The notes: generated by a model not told the origin, from the letters alone. 64,000 bases of DNA from Azospira restricta (GCF_016858125.1 NZ_CP064781.1:3729501-3793500); one strand, 5' to 3'; shown: positions 53,830 through 63,413, numbered from the stretch's first letter. Translations and numbers: made by a program.

Positions 53830-54591
53830 ATGCGGACGACATCTCCTTATTTCAGCGTCGTGATCGCCACGCACAACGGCGCCCGCACGCTGCATCGCTG
53901 TCTTGACAGCATTGCCAGACAGCGTTTCCGAGAATTCGAGGTACTGGTCATAGACGGCAATTCCAACGATGGAACGCTGTCGATCGTCGCCACCCACGGC
54001 GATCTCGTCAGTCGGTTGGTTTCGGAGCCGGATCGGGGAATCTACGACGCATGGAACAAGGCCGTCGCGATCGCACGCGGAGAATGGCTCTGCTTCCTCG
54101 GGGCGGACGACTACTTCTGGGACGCCGACGTCCTCGGCGATTACCGCGCCTTCTTCGCCGAGACGGTCACCACCCGCTTCGTCTACGGCCAGATCATGAA
54201 GCTCGGGGAAAGCGGCGAGGCGCTCGGCATCCAGGGCGAGCCGTGGTCGGTTGCGGCACGACGCTTTCCGCATGCGATGACCGTCCCCCACGTCGCCAGC
54301 ATGCACCATCGTTCGCTGTTTGAGCACGGGCGATTCGATGCCGAGCTGAAGATCGCCGCCGACTACAAGTTCCTGCGCGAAGAACTGCTGAGCCGAGGTG
54401 CCACGTTCTTCCCGAGGATCATTGCCGGGGCGCAGACTGGCGGTGTGTCGACCAAGCTCGACCAGGCCATACCGTCGGTCCTCGAACTGCGCCGCGTGCT
54501 CCGAGACGCCGGCGGCGTGCCGCTGGCCTGGTACCTGCAGTTCGCCAAGACGGTAGCCAGCGTCGCCGTCAGAAGCCTCTTAAAACCATGA
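53830..54591 (+). CDS. Glycosyltransferase family 2
   Basis: A 253-residue soluble GT-A enzyme. Motifs are SVVIATHNGARTLHRCLDSI, VLVIDGNSNDGTLSI and LCFLGADDYFWDADV with the metal-binding Asp pair. It has the features of WcaA-like enzymes that add a sugar in capsule or exopolysaccharide repeats; it lacks membrane helices. The ATG at 53830 gives the conserved start. Its stop overlaps the ATG of the next GT4 gene. Confidence 0.87.
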   Translation: MRTTSPYFSVVIATHNGARTLHRCLDSIARQRFREFEVLVIDGNSNDGTLSIVATHGDLVSRLVSEPDRGIYDAWNKAVAIARGEWLCFLGADDYFWDADVLGDYRAFFAETVTTRFVYGQIMKLGESGEALGIQGEPWSVAARRFPHAMTVPHVASMHHRSLFEHGRFDAELKIAADYKFLREELLSRGATFFPRIIAGAQTGGVSTKLDQAIPSVLELRRVLRDAGGVPLAWYLQFAKTVASVAVRSLLKP

Positions 54592-55805
54592 AGATCCTGC
54601 TGCTCGCCGCGCTCTATCCGCCCAACGCCCGGGGAGGCGCCGAAATCGTCGCCGAGCAGATGGCGCGCGGCCTGGCCGGCCGCGGCCACGAAGTTGCCGT
54701 ACTCACCCTGAGCCCGTCAGGAGTCGAGGATGAGACAACGGTCGACGGAACCCGGATCATCCGAATTCCGCTGATCAACCTCTACCGCAATCTCGACGCG
54801 GCAGGGAAGTCCGTCTGGATGAAGCGCCTGTGGCACGCTGTCGACATCTACAACGCGCCGATGGGTCGCAAGGTCGAGCAGATCATCCGGGAACTGACAC
54901 CCGACCTCGTCTGCTCCCACAACCTGCCCGGCTTCTCGGTTGCCGCACTTGCAGCCGCTCACCGGATGAGGGTTCCGCTGGTGCAAGTCCTGCACGACAA
55001 CTACTTCATCTGCCCGCTGAGCACCTGCTATCGCAACGACCAACCCTGCGCGAAGCACTGCCTGGATTGCCGCCTCGCCCGCTGGCCGCACCGCCGCCTG
55101 AGCGCCAGCGCCTCGGCTGTGGTCGGTGTCAGCGCCTTCACGCTCGACAGGGTGACCCGGAACGGGATGTTTGCTGGCGTGCCACGCTTCGTCATCTACA
55201 ACACGCGCAACCTGCCCTTTGCCGAAAAGACGGGGCCAATGGTTGTCGGGGGCCCCCACAGGTTCGGCTACCTCGGCGCGCTGACCGCACACAAGGGCAT
55301 CGAGTCGCTGATCTGCGCCTTCCGCGACGGTATCGCCACGGGATCCGCTACGCTGACAATCGCCGGCACAGGTGAACCGGCATACATCGCCCACTTGCAG
55401 CGAATCGCCGACCCGGCGCCGATTCGCTTCGTCGGGCAGATGCCGGCACAGGATTTTTTTGCAAGGATCGACACCCTGGTCGTTCCCTCGTTATGCCACG
55501 AAGCGCTCTCGCTCGCGGCCATCGAAGCCGGCCTCGCGTCAAGGCCGGTCATCGCGGCGCGGCGCGGCGGCCTTCCAGAGGTGGTTGCCGATGGCCGGAA
55601 CGGCCTGCTGTATGATCCCGACATCCCTGGCGCCTTGTCAGCCTGCATGCAACGATTGATTGACGACAACCCGCTTTATGAGCAACTTGCGAACAGCGGC
55701 CGTAACGCCTCATCGAGCTTCGGCGACATCGAAGCTTGGCTATCGCACTACGAGTCGGTGTTCAATTTTGTCCTTACTAACCGAACTTCACCAAAAAACA
55801 GATGA
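54588..55805 (+). CDS. Glycosyltransferase family 4
   Basis: A 405-residue GT-B enzyme. The glycine-rich start KILLLAALYPPNARGGAEIVAEQMARGLA and VVPSLCHEALSLAAIEAGLASRPVIA, with the GT4 acidic residues, are clear. A Cys-rich stretch (ICPLSTCYRNDQPCAKHCLDCR) sits in the N-terminal domain, a feature found in some GT4 subgroups and possibly metal-binding. Both ends overlap neighbouring genes by four bases (ATGA), so it is tightly co-translated. Confidence 0.87.
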   Translation: MKILLLAALYPPNARGGAEIVAEQMARGLAGRGHEVAVLTLSPSGVEDETTVDGTRIIRIPLINLYRNLDAAGKSVWMKRLWHAVDIYNAPMGRKVEQIIRELTPDLVCSHNLPGFSVAALAAAHRMRVPLVQVLHDNYFICPLSTCYRNDQPCAKHCLDCRLARWPHRRLSASASAVVGVSAFTLDRVTRNGMFAGVPRFVIYNTRNLPFAEKTGPMVVGGPHRFGYLGALTAHKGIESLICAFRDGIATGSATLTIAGTGEPAYIAHLQRIADPAPIRFVGQMPAQDFFARIDTLVVPSLCHEALSLAAIEAGLASRPVIAARRGGLPEVVADGRNGLLYDPDIPGALSACMQRLIDDNPLYEQLANSGRNASSSFGDIEAWLSHYESVFNFVLTNRTSPKNR

Positions 55806-57463
55806 ACTGGTCTTCCAGCCGCGCGAATGAGCTTAACGAAAAACTTTCGCGACTCAAGGACAAGGGCGGCATTCGTTACACCTTCGTACCGTCGGAGCGT
55901 GCGCAGTCCGCATTCCAGAACGGTTACTTTCCCGAACCGACGCTGCTCGACGCCGAACTATCCGCCTTTGCTCCTCACCCCTTCGAATACATACCATTTG
56001 ATCCGGCAGCGAAGGTCGACATCGTCCTTACGTCGGTGCACGGCGGTGAGAACGAACCGGAAAAGCTGTGGGAACTCCGCCAGCAAGTCGGCGATGAGAC
56101 GCTGATCGTTTCATGGCTTTGGGACAACCATGTTTCCCACATCGCCAATGTCAAAACGTCCCTGGCGTCTGACGTCGTATTCGCCAGTCATGACTACGAA
56201 GCTGGCTATCTTCACACCCCGGTCACCCCGGTCGGCCCTCACATTCCATTGTGTTGCGCACAATGGACGACGAAGCAGGCAGCGGAATTCTTCGACGAAT
56301 CCCTTTCCCGGCCGCGCTGTCACAAACTCCTCATCAACTATCTGGTGCAGGCGCCCGCCTCCCAACTGCGAACGCGTGTGCTCGAGGCGTATCGCGACGG
56401 ACTGGAAGAGGCCGACGTTTTCGTCATGACAAAAGCCGAGCGTGCTCGCTATTTCGAACTGTCGCGACGAGAACGCTTTCTTGATTGGGCCTCGTACAAG
56501 GCGACGGTCATTGTGCCAATGGGCAGGGATCTATCGACCCGCGTCTTCGACGCCTTGCTGACCGGCCAGATCATCATCGTCCCCGACATCATCGACGATT
56601 TCGATACAGTGATTCCTCCTATCGAACATGAGCGGCTTGGCATCGTCCACACGCCGTCGCTGGAACTGGCAGACGTACGTGAGGCGGCCCGCAAGGCGCT
56701 GGCGCTGTTCGACACAATGGGAGAGGACGGCACCCGTGCCCGGCACCGATATGCCCTGGAACACCACATGCTGGTTAACCGGGTCGAGCAAATGCTCTAT
56801 GCGTTGTGGCTACTGATCGACGGTCAGTTTAGCGTTGAAGCGGCGCAGGCACATTACGGCATGGCGCTCTATCTGAGACGCACCGGCATCCGCGGAAGCG
56901 ATAATGGCCGGCGAACGGCATATAGCGAAAGTGCGAGCGAAAACCAGACCGCACTGCGGCTCCACATCGGCGGCTGGCAGCGCCGAGACGGCTGGCAAAT
57001 CATGGGCGTAAGCTCCCGGCCGGAAATCGACATCATCGGCAACATAAAGGATCTCTCATCGTTTGCCGACGACTCGGTCACCGAGATCTATGCATCACAC
57101 GTCCTCGAGCACATTCCACATCGGGAGTTGCTTGACGTTCTGAAAGGCATTCAGCGGGTGCTGGTGCCGTCAGGCAGGTTTTACGTCGCCGTGCCCGATC
57201 TTGCTGTCCTCTGTTCTCTCTTCACAGCCCCAGAGCGAACCATGGAGGAAAAGGCCAAGATCATGGCCACGATGTTCGGAGCGCAAGCCGACCCACATGA
57301 TTTTCACTACACCGGTTTTGACTTCGACATGATGGCGTTGTACTTGTCGCACGCCGGATTCTCGAGTCTTGAACAAGTCGAATCATTTGGCCTTTTTGAC
57401 GACACCAGCGAAGCCAGATTGTTCGGCCACCGAATCTCGCTGAATCTCGTTGCAGTCAAGTAA
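55802..57463 (+). CDS. Two-domain protein: glycosyltransferase-like N-terminus and methyltransferase-like C-terminus
   Basis: A 553-residue protein. Residues 1-360 resemble the glycosyltransferase-type domain seen in some capsule and exostosin-like proteins (VDIVLTSVHGGENEP, LIVSWLWDNHVSH, STRVFDALLTGQIIIVPDI), but no sure family can be named. Residues 378-553 are methyltransferase-like, with DSVTEIYASHVLEHIPHRELLDVLKGIQRVLVPSGRFYVAVPDL. The usual cofactor loop (LNLGCG) is replaced by RLHIGGWQRRDGWQIM, so SAM binding may be altered. It overlaps the GT4 gene before it by four bases. Confidence 0.7.
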   Translation: MNWSSSRANELNEKLSRLKDKGGIRYTFVPSERAQSAFQNGYFPEPTLLDAELSAFAPHPFEYIPFDPAAKVDIVLTSVHGGENEPEKLWELRQQVGDETLIVSWLWDNHVSHIANVKTSLASDVVFASHDYEAGYLHTPVTPVGPHIPLCCAQWTTKQAAEFFDESLSRPRCHKLLINYLVQAPASQLRTRVLEAYRDGLEEADVFVMTKAERARYFELSRRERFLDWASYKATVIVPMGRDLSTRVFDALLTGQIIIVPDIIDDFDTVIPPIEHERLGIVHTPSLELADVREAARKALALFDTMGEDGTRARHRYALEHHMLVNRVEQMLYALWLLIDGQFSVEAAQAHYGMALYLRRTGIRGSDNGRRTAYSESASENQTALRLHIGGWQRRDGWQIMGVSSRPEIDIIGNIKDLSSFADDSVTEIYASHVLEHIPHRELLDVLKGIQRVLVPSGRFYVAVPDLAVLCSLFTAPERTMEEKAKIMATMFGAQADPHDFHYTGFDFDMMALYLSHAGFSSLEQVESFGLFDDTSEARLFGHRISLNLVAVK

Positions 57464-57533
57464 CGCCTGCTATCTCGATCCGCCGTCGCCCTTGTCCGCT
57501 ACCCTGCTGAACGACAATATCGCACCGACGCAG

Positions 57534-58715
57534 ATGAATCAGAACCGAACCGCGCTCGTACACGAATGGCTGACCGACTGGGGGGGAAGCGAAAGCGTGC
57601 TGGCCGAAATCAGCCGCTGCTTCCTGCGCCCGGACCTTTTCGCGCTGATCGATTTTCTTCCGGGCGAGGCGCGAGCCAGAATCAATCACGGCAGGCTGAC
57701 GACGACGTTCATCCAGTCGCTTCCGTTTGCCCGCAGCCACTTCTGGTACTACCTCGGACTGATGCCGCTCGCAGTCGAGTCCCTCGATCTCAGGGACTAC
57801 GAGCTGATCGTTTCCAGCAATCACGCGGTCGCCAAGGGCGTGCTGACCAACGCGGAGCAATTGCATCTCAGCTATGTGCATTCGCCGATGCGCTATGCCT
57901 GGGACCTGCATCATGAATACCTTGCCGACTACGGCATCGACCGCGGACTGCGAGGCTGGCTAGCGAGGCTGATGTTCCATCGTCTTCGCCACTGGGACCG
58001 GCAGACGGCAAGCAACGTCGATCTCTACATCGCCAATTCCCATAACGTCGCCCGCAGGATCTGGCGGACCTATCGACGCCGGGCATGGGTGATCCCCCCC
58101 CCGGCCGACCTGGATCGTTTCTCCATCGCCGCCGCGAAGGACGACTATTACGTGGTGGTTTCCCGGCTCGTCTCGTACAAGCGCGTTGACCTGATCGTCC
58201 GTGCGTTCGGACTGATGCCGGAGCAAAAACTGCTCGTCATTGGCGACGGGCCTGAACTCGACAATCTGAAAAAGATGTCGGGCACCAACATCGAATTCCT
58301 CGGTCGCCGGCAGGATGGCGAGGTCGCCGAATATCTTGCCCGAGCCAAAGCGCTCGTATTTGCTGCCAACGAGGACTTCGGCATCACCCCGGTCGAGGCG
58401 CAGGCGGCGGGCACCCCCGTCGTTGCCTACGGGCAGGGCGGCGCACTTGAAACTGTCATCGACGCCACACGATCAGCCAATGGAACCGGCGTATTCTTCA
58501 CCCGGCAAACCCCGGACGCCTTGTCGGAAACCATTCACCTGCACGAGCACACCCTCGCCGCCATCTCACCGGAAGACTGCCGACGGAACGCACAGCGCTT
58601 TTCCGCTCAACTCTTCCACGAGCGTTTTACTTCCTTGCGCGATCGGGCCTGCACGGCGTGGGAATACACGCGACAAAGACCGGGATCATTCGAGTCGGCC
58701 GTATTTGATGAGTGA
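57534..58715 (+). CDS. Glycosyltransferase family 4
   Basis: A 393-residue GT-B enzyme. The ATG at 57534 is chosen because MNQNRTALVHEWLTDWGGSESVL matches the common GT4 start (ALVHDWLT-GGAE); an in-frame ATG at 57450 overlaps the previous gene. YVHSPMRYAWDLHHEYL and VFAANEDFGITPVEAQAAGTPVVAYG are strong WbaZ/mannosyltransferase-like marks. Its end overlaps the next gene by 8 bases. A mannosyltransferase is likely, but the exact donor is unproven. Confidence 0.88.
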   Translation: MNQNRTALVHEWLTDWGGSESVLAEISRCFLRPDLFALIDFLPGEARARINHGRLTTTFIQSLPFARSHFWYYLGLMPLAVESLDLRDYELIVSSNHAVAKGVLTNAEQLHLSYVHSPMRYAWDLHHEYLADYGIDRGLRGWLARLMFHRLRHWDRQTASNVDLYIANSHNVARRIWRTYRRRAWVIPPPADLDRFSIAAAKDDYYVVVSRLVSYKRVDLIVRAFGLMPEQKLLVIGDGPELDNLKKMSGTNIEFLGRRQDGEVAEYLARAKALVFAANEDFGITPVEAQAAGTPVVAYGQGGALETVIDATRSANGTGVFFTRQTPDALSETIHLHEHTLAAISPEDCRRNAQRFSAQLFHERFTSLRDRACTAWEYTRQRPGSFESAVFDE

Positions 58716-60387
58716 CCGAACGGCGCACCTTCCCAGGACAAACCTCCTCCTGACCCTCCTCTGCGGAGTGTTGCTGTTGTATTTCCCATGGGAGGGGCGC
58801 CCGCTATGGGAGATTCTTTATGCCGACGACGTCATCTCGTACCCGGTCTTTCTGGCGCTGGCATTGTCGCTCTTCTTGCCGGATCGCGGACGCATCCCTT
58901 ACCGGAAAGTGCTGGCACGGATCGGCGAGCATCCCGGAGCGATCGGCTTGTCGGTGTTCGCCGCCTTGTCGCTGCTGTCGCCGCTGATTTATCAGGGCAG
59001 GCCGCTATCGACCGACGAGTACCTCCTCTGGTTTCAGGCGCACACGTTCGCCCAAGGGAAATTGTTCGCAACCTATCCCCGTGAATGGCTGCACCACCTG
59101 CTGATTTCCCCCGATCTGTTCCTGACCGACTGGGGAAAGGGAACGATTCTCTCGCCGTACTGGCCCGGGTTCTCGTTGCTTCTTGCGCCCTTCGCAGCAC
59201 TCGGCGTTCCCTGGATGTGCAACCCCGCTTTGACAGGCCTTTCCGTTTTTCTACTGGCGGCGATCGCGCGAGAACTGTTTGCGGAAAGCGAAACCCGGGG
59301 CGCCGTCCTCCTGCTGGCACTAGCTTCGACCTGTTTTCTGCTCAACGGCGTAACGTTCTACGCCATGCCGGCGCACTTGCTGTTCAATGCGCTGTTCACG
59401 TGGCTGGTCGTGCGCCCGTCAACGGGAAGGCTTTTCCTTGCCGGGGTTGCAGGCTCCGTTGCACTGGTGCTGCACAATCCATTGCCGCATATCCTGTATG
59501 CCACTCCCTGGGCACTGTGGTTACTTTTTCGACGCCCGTTCGACTGGAAGCAGCCGACGGCACTGCTGGCGGGCTACCTTCCGCTTTCCCTGATTCTGGG
59601 CGTCGGCTGGGCGATCCTCAGACTCAACAGCAGTTGCCCGCTGCCCTGCGGCGGAGCACTCCCGGCTGCGCCGATCGCTGCGAATTCCACCGCCGGATTG
59701 TCGGCCTTTGCAACCAGCGCATTCGTTCTTCCGAATCTCGACATTCTCGAGTGGCGTACGGTGGGATTCGTCAAACTGGTTCTGTCCAGTGCCCCCGCGC
59801 TGATCCTGCTGGCGTGCATCGCTCCCGTAACAAAAGATGTCCGGCTGCGCTGCCTGGCCGCCTCGGCGCTGCTTACGCTGGCGGGGTACTTCTTTATCCC
59901 GTTCGACCAGGGATTCGGCTGGGGCAACCGCTATTTTCACCCGGCATGGCTAACGCTGCCCTTGCTGGCGACAGCGACCTTGCAAGGATGGACGCGAACC
60001 GCACCCGAGTCGCCAAGCTACAACAAGGTCATGCGCGCGGCTCTTCTTTGCCTGATCACGCTCGTCCCGACCAAGGCGCTCATCATGTACTTCCACACAA
60101 AGGAACACTGGAGCCATCTCCCCCCGCACACGGGGGCCTCAAGCGAGATCATCTTCAAGAACAGTTACGGCAACTGGGGGCTGTTTCTCGTGCAGAACCC
60201 GCCCGACCTCAGCGGCGCCCCGACCATATTTGTCAGTCTCGGACGACGGCGGGATATTGAATTTCTCCGTACCAATTTTCCGGACGCCAAATTCATTGGT
60301 TCCAACCTGTACGGAACAACCTACCAACTGCCTCCATCACAAACTCCACGACAGCGCCTGCAGGAAGCATCGATCAAGAGGGACTGA
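58708..60387 (+). CDS. Polytopic membrane protein, GT-C/ArnT-like
   Basis: A 559-residue protein with about 11-12 membrane helices. The loop after the early helices reads RPLSTDEYLLWFQAHTFAQGKLF, which fits the acidic DE motif and helix of PMT/ArnT-type GT-C glycosyltransferases that use polyprenyl-phosphate sugars. A late loop includes FDQGFGWGNRYFHPAWLTLP. The ATG at 58708 lies inside the end of the GT4 gene. It might transfer a sugar from the carrier made by the GT2 enzyme at 46527. A Wzy-type role is an alternative. Confidence 0.75.
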   Translation: MSDRTAHLPRTNLLLTLLCGVLLLYFPWEGRPLWEILYADDVISYPVFLALALSLFLPDRGRIPYRKVLARIGEHPGAIGLSVFAALSLLSPLIYQGRPLSTDEYLLWFQAHTFAQGKLFATYPREWLHHLLISPDLFLTDWGKGTILSPYWPGFSLLLAPFAALGVPWMCNPALTGLSVFLLAAIARELFAESETRGAVLLLALASTCFLLNGVTFYAMPAHLLFNALFTWLVVRPSTGRLFLAGVAGSVALVLHNPLPHILYATPWALWLLFRRPFDWKQPTALLAGYLPLSLILGVGWAILRLNSSCPLPCGGALPAAPIAANSTAGLSAFATSAFVLPNLDILEWRTVGFVKLVLSSAPALILLACIAPVTKDVRLRCLAASALLTLAGYFFIPFDQGFGWGNRYFHPAWLTLPLLATATLQGWTRTAPESPSYNKVMRAALLCLITLVPTKALIMYFHTKEHWSHLPPHTGASSEIIFKNSYGNWGLFLVQNPPDLSGAPTIFVSLGRRRDIEFLRTNFPDAKFIGSNLYGTTYQLPPSQTPRQRLQEASIKRD

Positions 60388-60399
60388 CGTCCGGGAAGA

Positions 60400-60579
60400 T
60401 CATTCGCTTGCAGCGACAGTCCCCCTGGTCAGGAAATTCCGCGCGTCCGACTGTGCCCCCTTGTCCTCGCCCCGCTTCGTGTATTCAAAGAACTGTGGGA
60501 TGGCGATCGCCGCCAGGATGCCGACAATCGCCACCACGATCATCAGTTCGATCAGGGTAAATCCGTCGAGTTTCTTCAC
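60400..60579 (-). CDS. Very short type IV pilin-like protein
   Basis: A 59-residue prepilin. [30 protein letters not shown] has the processing site Gly-Phe with Glu at mature position 5, and a complete N-terminal helix. The rest is only [29 protein letters not shown]. Type IV pilins have about 130-160 residues; this length and the QSDARN pattern recall the short PilA-N pilins of Geobacter. The GTG at 60579 is favoured by GGAGGT 7 bases upstream; in-frame GTGs up to 60594 are alternatives. It ends 12 bases from the end of the convergent membrane protein gene, so a truncated copy is possible. No pilus assembly genes are nearby. Confidence 0.75.
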   Translation of the reverse strand: MKKLDGFTLIELMIVVAIVGILAAIAIPQFFEYTKRGEDKGAQSDARNFLTRGTVAASE

Positions 60580-60733
60580 GAACACCACCTCCACGTCGTC
60601 AATTGCGAGATAACCTTCTCTAATTTGACCGATTCCAAACCCAAGGATTCAACCCATTCATGCTTGGAGCATCAGCCGTTGAGCGAATGTGACGAAGTAA
60701 AATTATTCAGCAAATCCAAATGGAGCCAACAAG

Positions 60734-61936
60734 ATGGGAGCGTGGGCGAAAGCTCTGGGCACGGCAAGATCGCTTGTTGTGAAATACTCGGGTGTAGCTC
60801 CGGTTCCTGCCGGAGGATTCTCTGCCGTACTCCTGCTGACTTTGCTCGGGACCTATGCGTATGTCGTTCTGGCGAACACCGACTTTGCTCTCGGCCATCT
60901 CCGCGTGAATTACGCAGGGGGCTTCGTTCGCAGAGGGTTTCTTGGCGAAGTGGCATTCCAATTGTCCCCATGGGTCAATCCACGGGCATTCCTCGCTGCC
61001 ACCTATCACGTCTTGTACGTGGGATCGGCTTACCTGACGATACAAATGCTCGCGGCATCTGTATCGTCAAGATTTTTGATCATCTTGATATTTTTTTGTC
61101 CCGCCGCATTCATTTTTCCCGTCGCTGACACTGAAGCGCTCTATCGAGCAGACATTGTCGCCATCGCAGTCTTTGCATTTCACGCCCGTTTTCCGGAGAT
61201 AAACAGAAGCGTCCTCGCTGCTCTGCTGCTGGCTTCGATGTTAACGCACGAATTGCAGCTATTTTTTTTGCCTTTCCATGCAAGTCTGCTGATCCTTCGG
61301 CAGAAGAGCATTTGGCCATTGCTGCCAACGGTAGCTGTCGCCCCCTTTGTCGCCATGCACACAGGGGAGAGCGAACTGATTCGCCGTGCAATTTGCGACT
61401 CTTGGCGGGGAATCGACTGCCCGCAACTACTTGACTGGGGAATCGAGCGAAGCTTCCAGGCCAGCTTGTCCACCCTGCAAATGGCTGGCATCGGATATTT
61501 TTTCGGTTTAATTCTTGCACTCGTGCCACTGGCAATCCTCGTATCCAGAAGCCAGAACTGGTCACCCAAGCACACTTCGCTTGCGCTGTTTTCGTGCACT
61601 TTCGGAGCACTGCTCTTTCTTGTTGGCGTTGATTACGGGCGTTGGATCAGCTTGATTGTGCTGCATATGACGATATTCGTTGCTTGCAGCGGAGCGGCCT
61701 TTAGATTCTTTCTGCCAATTAATGTAGAAGAAAAGATCGCAATCGCCTTCCTATACGTCTTTTTATGGCGACTGCCACACACTAGCACTGACGGCATCCT
61801 GCGTGGAAAGCTATATGTGTTTCTTTCGAATGCGCCATTCACCGATGTCTGGCACTGGGTCTTGTTGCCGCTTGGAACAATTCCCCTTATCCTCTTGGCA
61901 GCCTCGCTCGTCAAGCGCCGACGCGCAGCGCGCTAA
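60734..61936 (+). CDS. Polytopic membrane protein, possible polysaccharide polymerase
   Basis: A 400-residue protein with about 10 membrane helices. It has a conserved-looking first loop LRVNYAGGFVRRGFLGEVAFQL and a later VGVDYGRWISLIVLHMTIF. No family could be named with confidence. In a locus with a Wzx flippase but no obvious polymerase, it is a candidate Wzy/EpsG-like protein. It is AT-richer than its neighbours, with several T-runs, which suggests recent transfer. It is divergent from the short pilin gene. Confidence 0.6.
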   Translation: MGAWAKALGTARSLVVKYSGVAPVPAGGFSAVLLLTLLGTYAYVVLANTDFALGHLRVNYAGGFVRRGFLGEVAFQLSPWVNPRAFLAATYHVLYVGSAYLTIQMLAASVSSRFLIILIFFCPAAFIFPVADTEALYRADIVAIAVFAFHARFPEINRSVLAALLLASMLTHELQLFFLPFHASLLILRQKSIWPLLPTVAVAPFVAMHTGESELIRRAICDSWRGIDCPQLLDWGIERSFQASLSTLQMAGIGYFFGLILALVPLAILVSRSQNWSPKHTSLALFSCTFGALLFLVGVDYGRWISLIVLHMTIFVACSGAAFRFFLPINVEEKIAIAFLYVFLWRLPHTSTDGILRGKLYVFLSNAPFTDVWHWVLLPLGTIPLILLAASLVKRRRAAR

Positions 61937-61944
61937 GGCTCCTA

Positions 61945-63375
61945 TCAAATGCCACCCCAACTCGAAGGATTCCAAATCTGTGGATTTAATCCATCAGACG
62001 CGAGTTGCCAAAGGCCGTCAGTAATATCGTCCGTGTTTCCATTCCACAACCGCCTGAGGATCAGCGCTCGTGCCATTTCCGGTGTGGCATAGCGATTCGT
62101 GCAGAGCACCAACAAGGTCTTCTCCAGTTGCGGCTCGAATGCTGTTGAATGCGCAACACTTCGTATCGCTTGTTCACCTAGAACGCAAGAAAACCAATCA
62201 AGTTCATACCCCGGTTCAATCGCGATATTGTCAAACCTCGGCAAGGGCGGGACGAACAGACCGGCAACCGCCTCGGACCGGATTCGCTCATTGACATACC
62301 TGTTGGCTGCCAGCGTCTCCATTACGTCACCGAGTTCCCAGGCCAGGCGAGAATGGGTGAGCCATTGGTTGAGCGAAGGATGAGCCGAGATTAGCGATCG
62401 GGATGTTGACCACGCGTAGAGCAGGGCCCCATACCGGACCCTTGCCGGCGCCTTGCGATTTATCGAAACAAGAAAATTGAGTAACACCCGGTCCTGCAAA
62501 CAACCCGAGAAGTCTTCCCGCGACATTTCGAGACTCGTCGCAAAGGGCGAAGCGATCCACGAATCAAGATCGAGGAAATCGGTCATATCGGCCGCATCGA
62601 TCTCCGTTTCCGAATCGACAAGCAAGCCCTTGGCTTCCAGTTCACGAATCCTGTCACCCTTAACGGCAAACAGATTCAAATCGTGGACCGGCAGTTCTTT
62701 ACATTCCGGCGCAGGAACCAAATACTCCCCGTTCCCCAGAATGCGATAAATGCGATAGCCGAGTGCCTCAAGTTCTCGTCGAGCACGAGAGTCTGTACCC
62801 GCATCAGAGCGGAACTCGAACATGATCAGCGGCGAATTTCTCCGAAGAAATTCCCAGCCGCCGGTGACGACCTTATGCTCGCCCCCCTCGACGTCGATCT
62901 TCAGGAATTCAACGCCATCCCATCCCATTCTGTCGGCCAGGGTATCCAGTCTCGCCACGGCGACTGTTTCGACCTCCACGCCCTCATCGACATGCTCGGC
63001 CAAGGACGCCAGCTCGCTGTCGTCCCCCTTGAGATACCCATGGCCATCAAAATCCGAGATTGCCTGCGGGATGATGGATACATTGCCCAGACCTGAGGTT
63101 TCACAGCTCGCCTCCAGATACTTCCGCGGATGCGCACCCGGCTCTATGGAATACACATGTCCGCCAGCACCGACCGCACGCGCTGCTGCCAGTGTATAGA
63201 CACCGAGATTGGCGCCGACATCGATCACACGCATTCCAGGCCGAAGCCATCGAACCAGAAACGGCAGTTCCCGCTCGAACCACTCCTCCTTTTCCAGAAG
63301 GACATAGGTCGATGAGTTATCGACATATTCGGGAACGAATATCGTGTATCCCTGTTTGGTCTTTATGTTCAGCAT
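61945..63375 (-). CDS. FkbM-family methyltransferase with a long C-terminal extension
   Basis: A 476-residue protein. Residues 35-230 are an FkbM-type SAM methyltransferase: MRVIDVGANLGVYTLAAARAVGAGGHVYSIEPG as cofactor site, RLDTLADRMGWDGVEFLKIDVEGGEHKVVTGGWEFL and PLIMFEFRSD. Enzymes of this family methylate sugar or polyketide hydroxyls. The following 240 residues, including SIASPF-like WIASPFATSLEMSREDFSGCL and helical repeats, have no recognised family. The gene faces the rest of the locus and is followed by the partial gene at the right edge on the same strand. Confidence 0.85.
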   Translation of the reverse strand: MLNIKTKQGYTIFVPEYVDNSSTYVLLEKEEWFERELPFLVRWLRPGMRVIDVGANLGVYTLAAARAVGAGGHVYSIEPGAHPRKYLEASCETSGLGNVSIIPQAISDFDGHGYLKGDDSELASLAEHVDEGVEVETVAVARLDTLADRMGWDGVEFLKIDVEGGEHKVVTGGWEFLRRNSPLIMFEFRSDAGTDSRARRELEALGYRIYRILGNGEYLVPAPECKELPVHDLNLFAVKGDRIRELEAKGLLVDSETEIDAADMTDFLDLDSWIASPFATSLEMSREDFSGCLQDRVLLNFLVSINRKAPARVRYGALLYAWSTSRSLISAHPSLNQWLTHSRLAWELGDVMETLAANRYVNERIRSEAVAGLFVPPLPRFDNIAIEPGYELDWFSCVLGEQAIRSVAHSTAFEPQLEKTLLVLCTNRYATPEMARALILRRLWNGNTDDITDGLWQLASDGLNPQIWNPSSWGGI

Positions 63376-63413
63376 ATGGATGACATTCAGTGACGCCAGA
63401 CGGAATTTCTGGC

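Noticed and set aside
60600-60730. Sigma-54 promoter for the short pilin
   Set aside because: GG and GC pairs occur, but none are 10 bases apart as required for a -24/-12 element.
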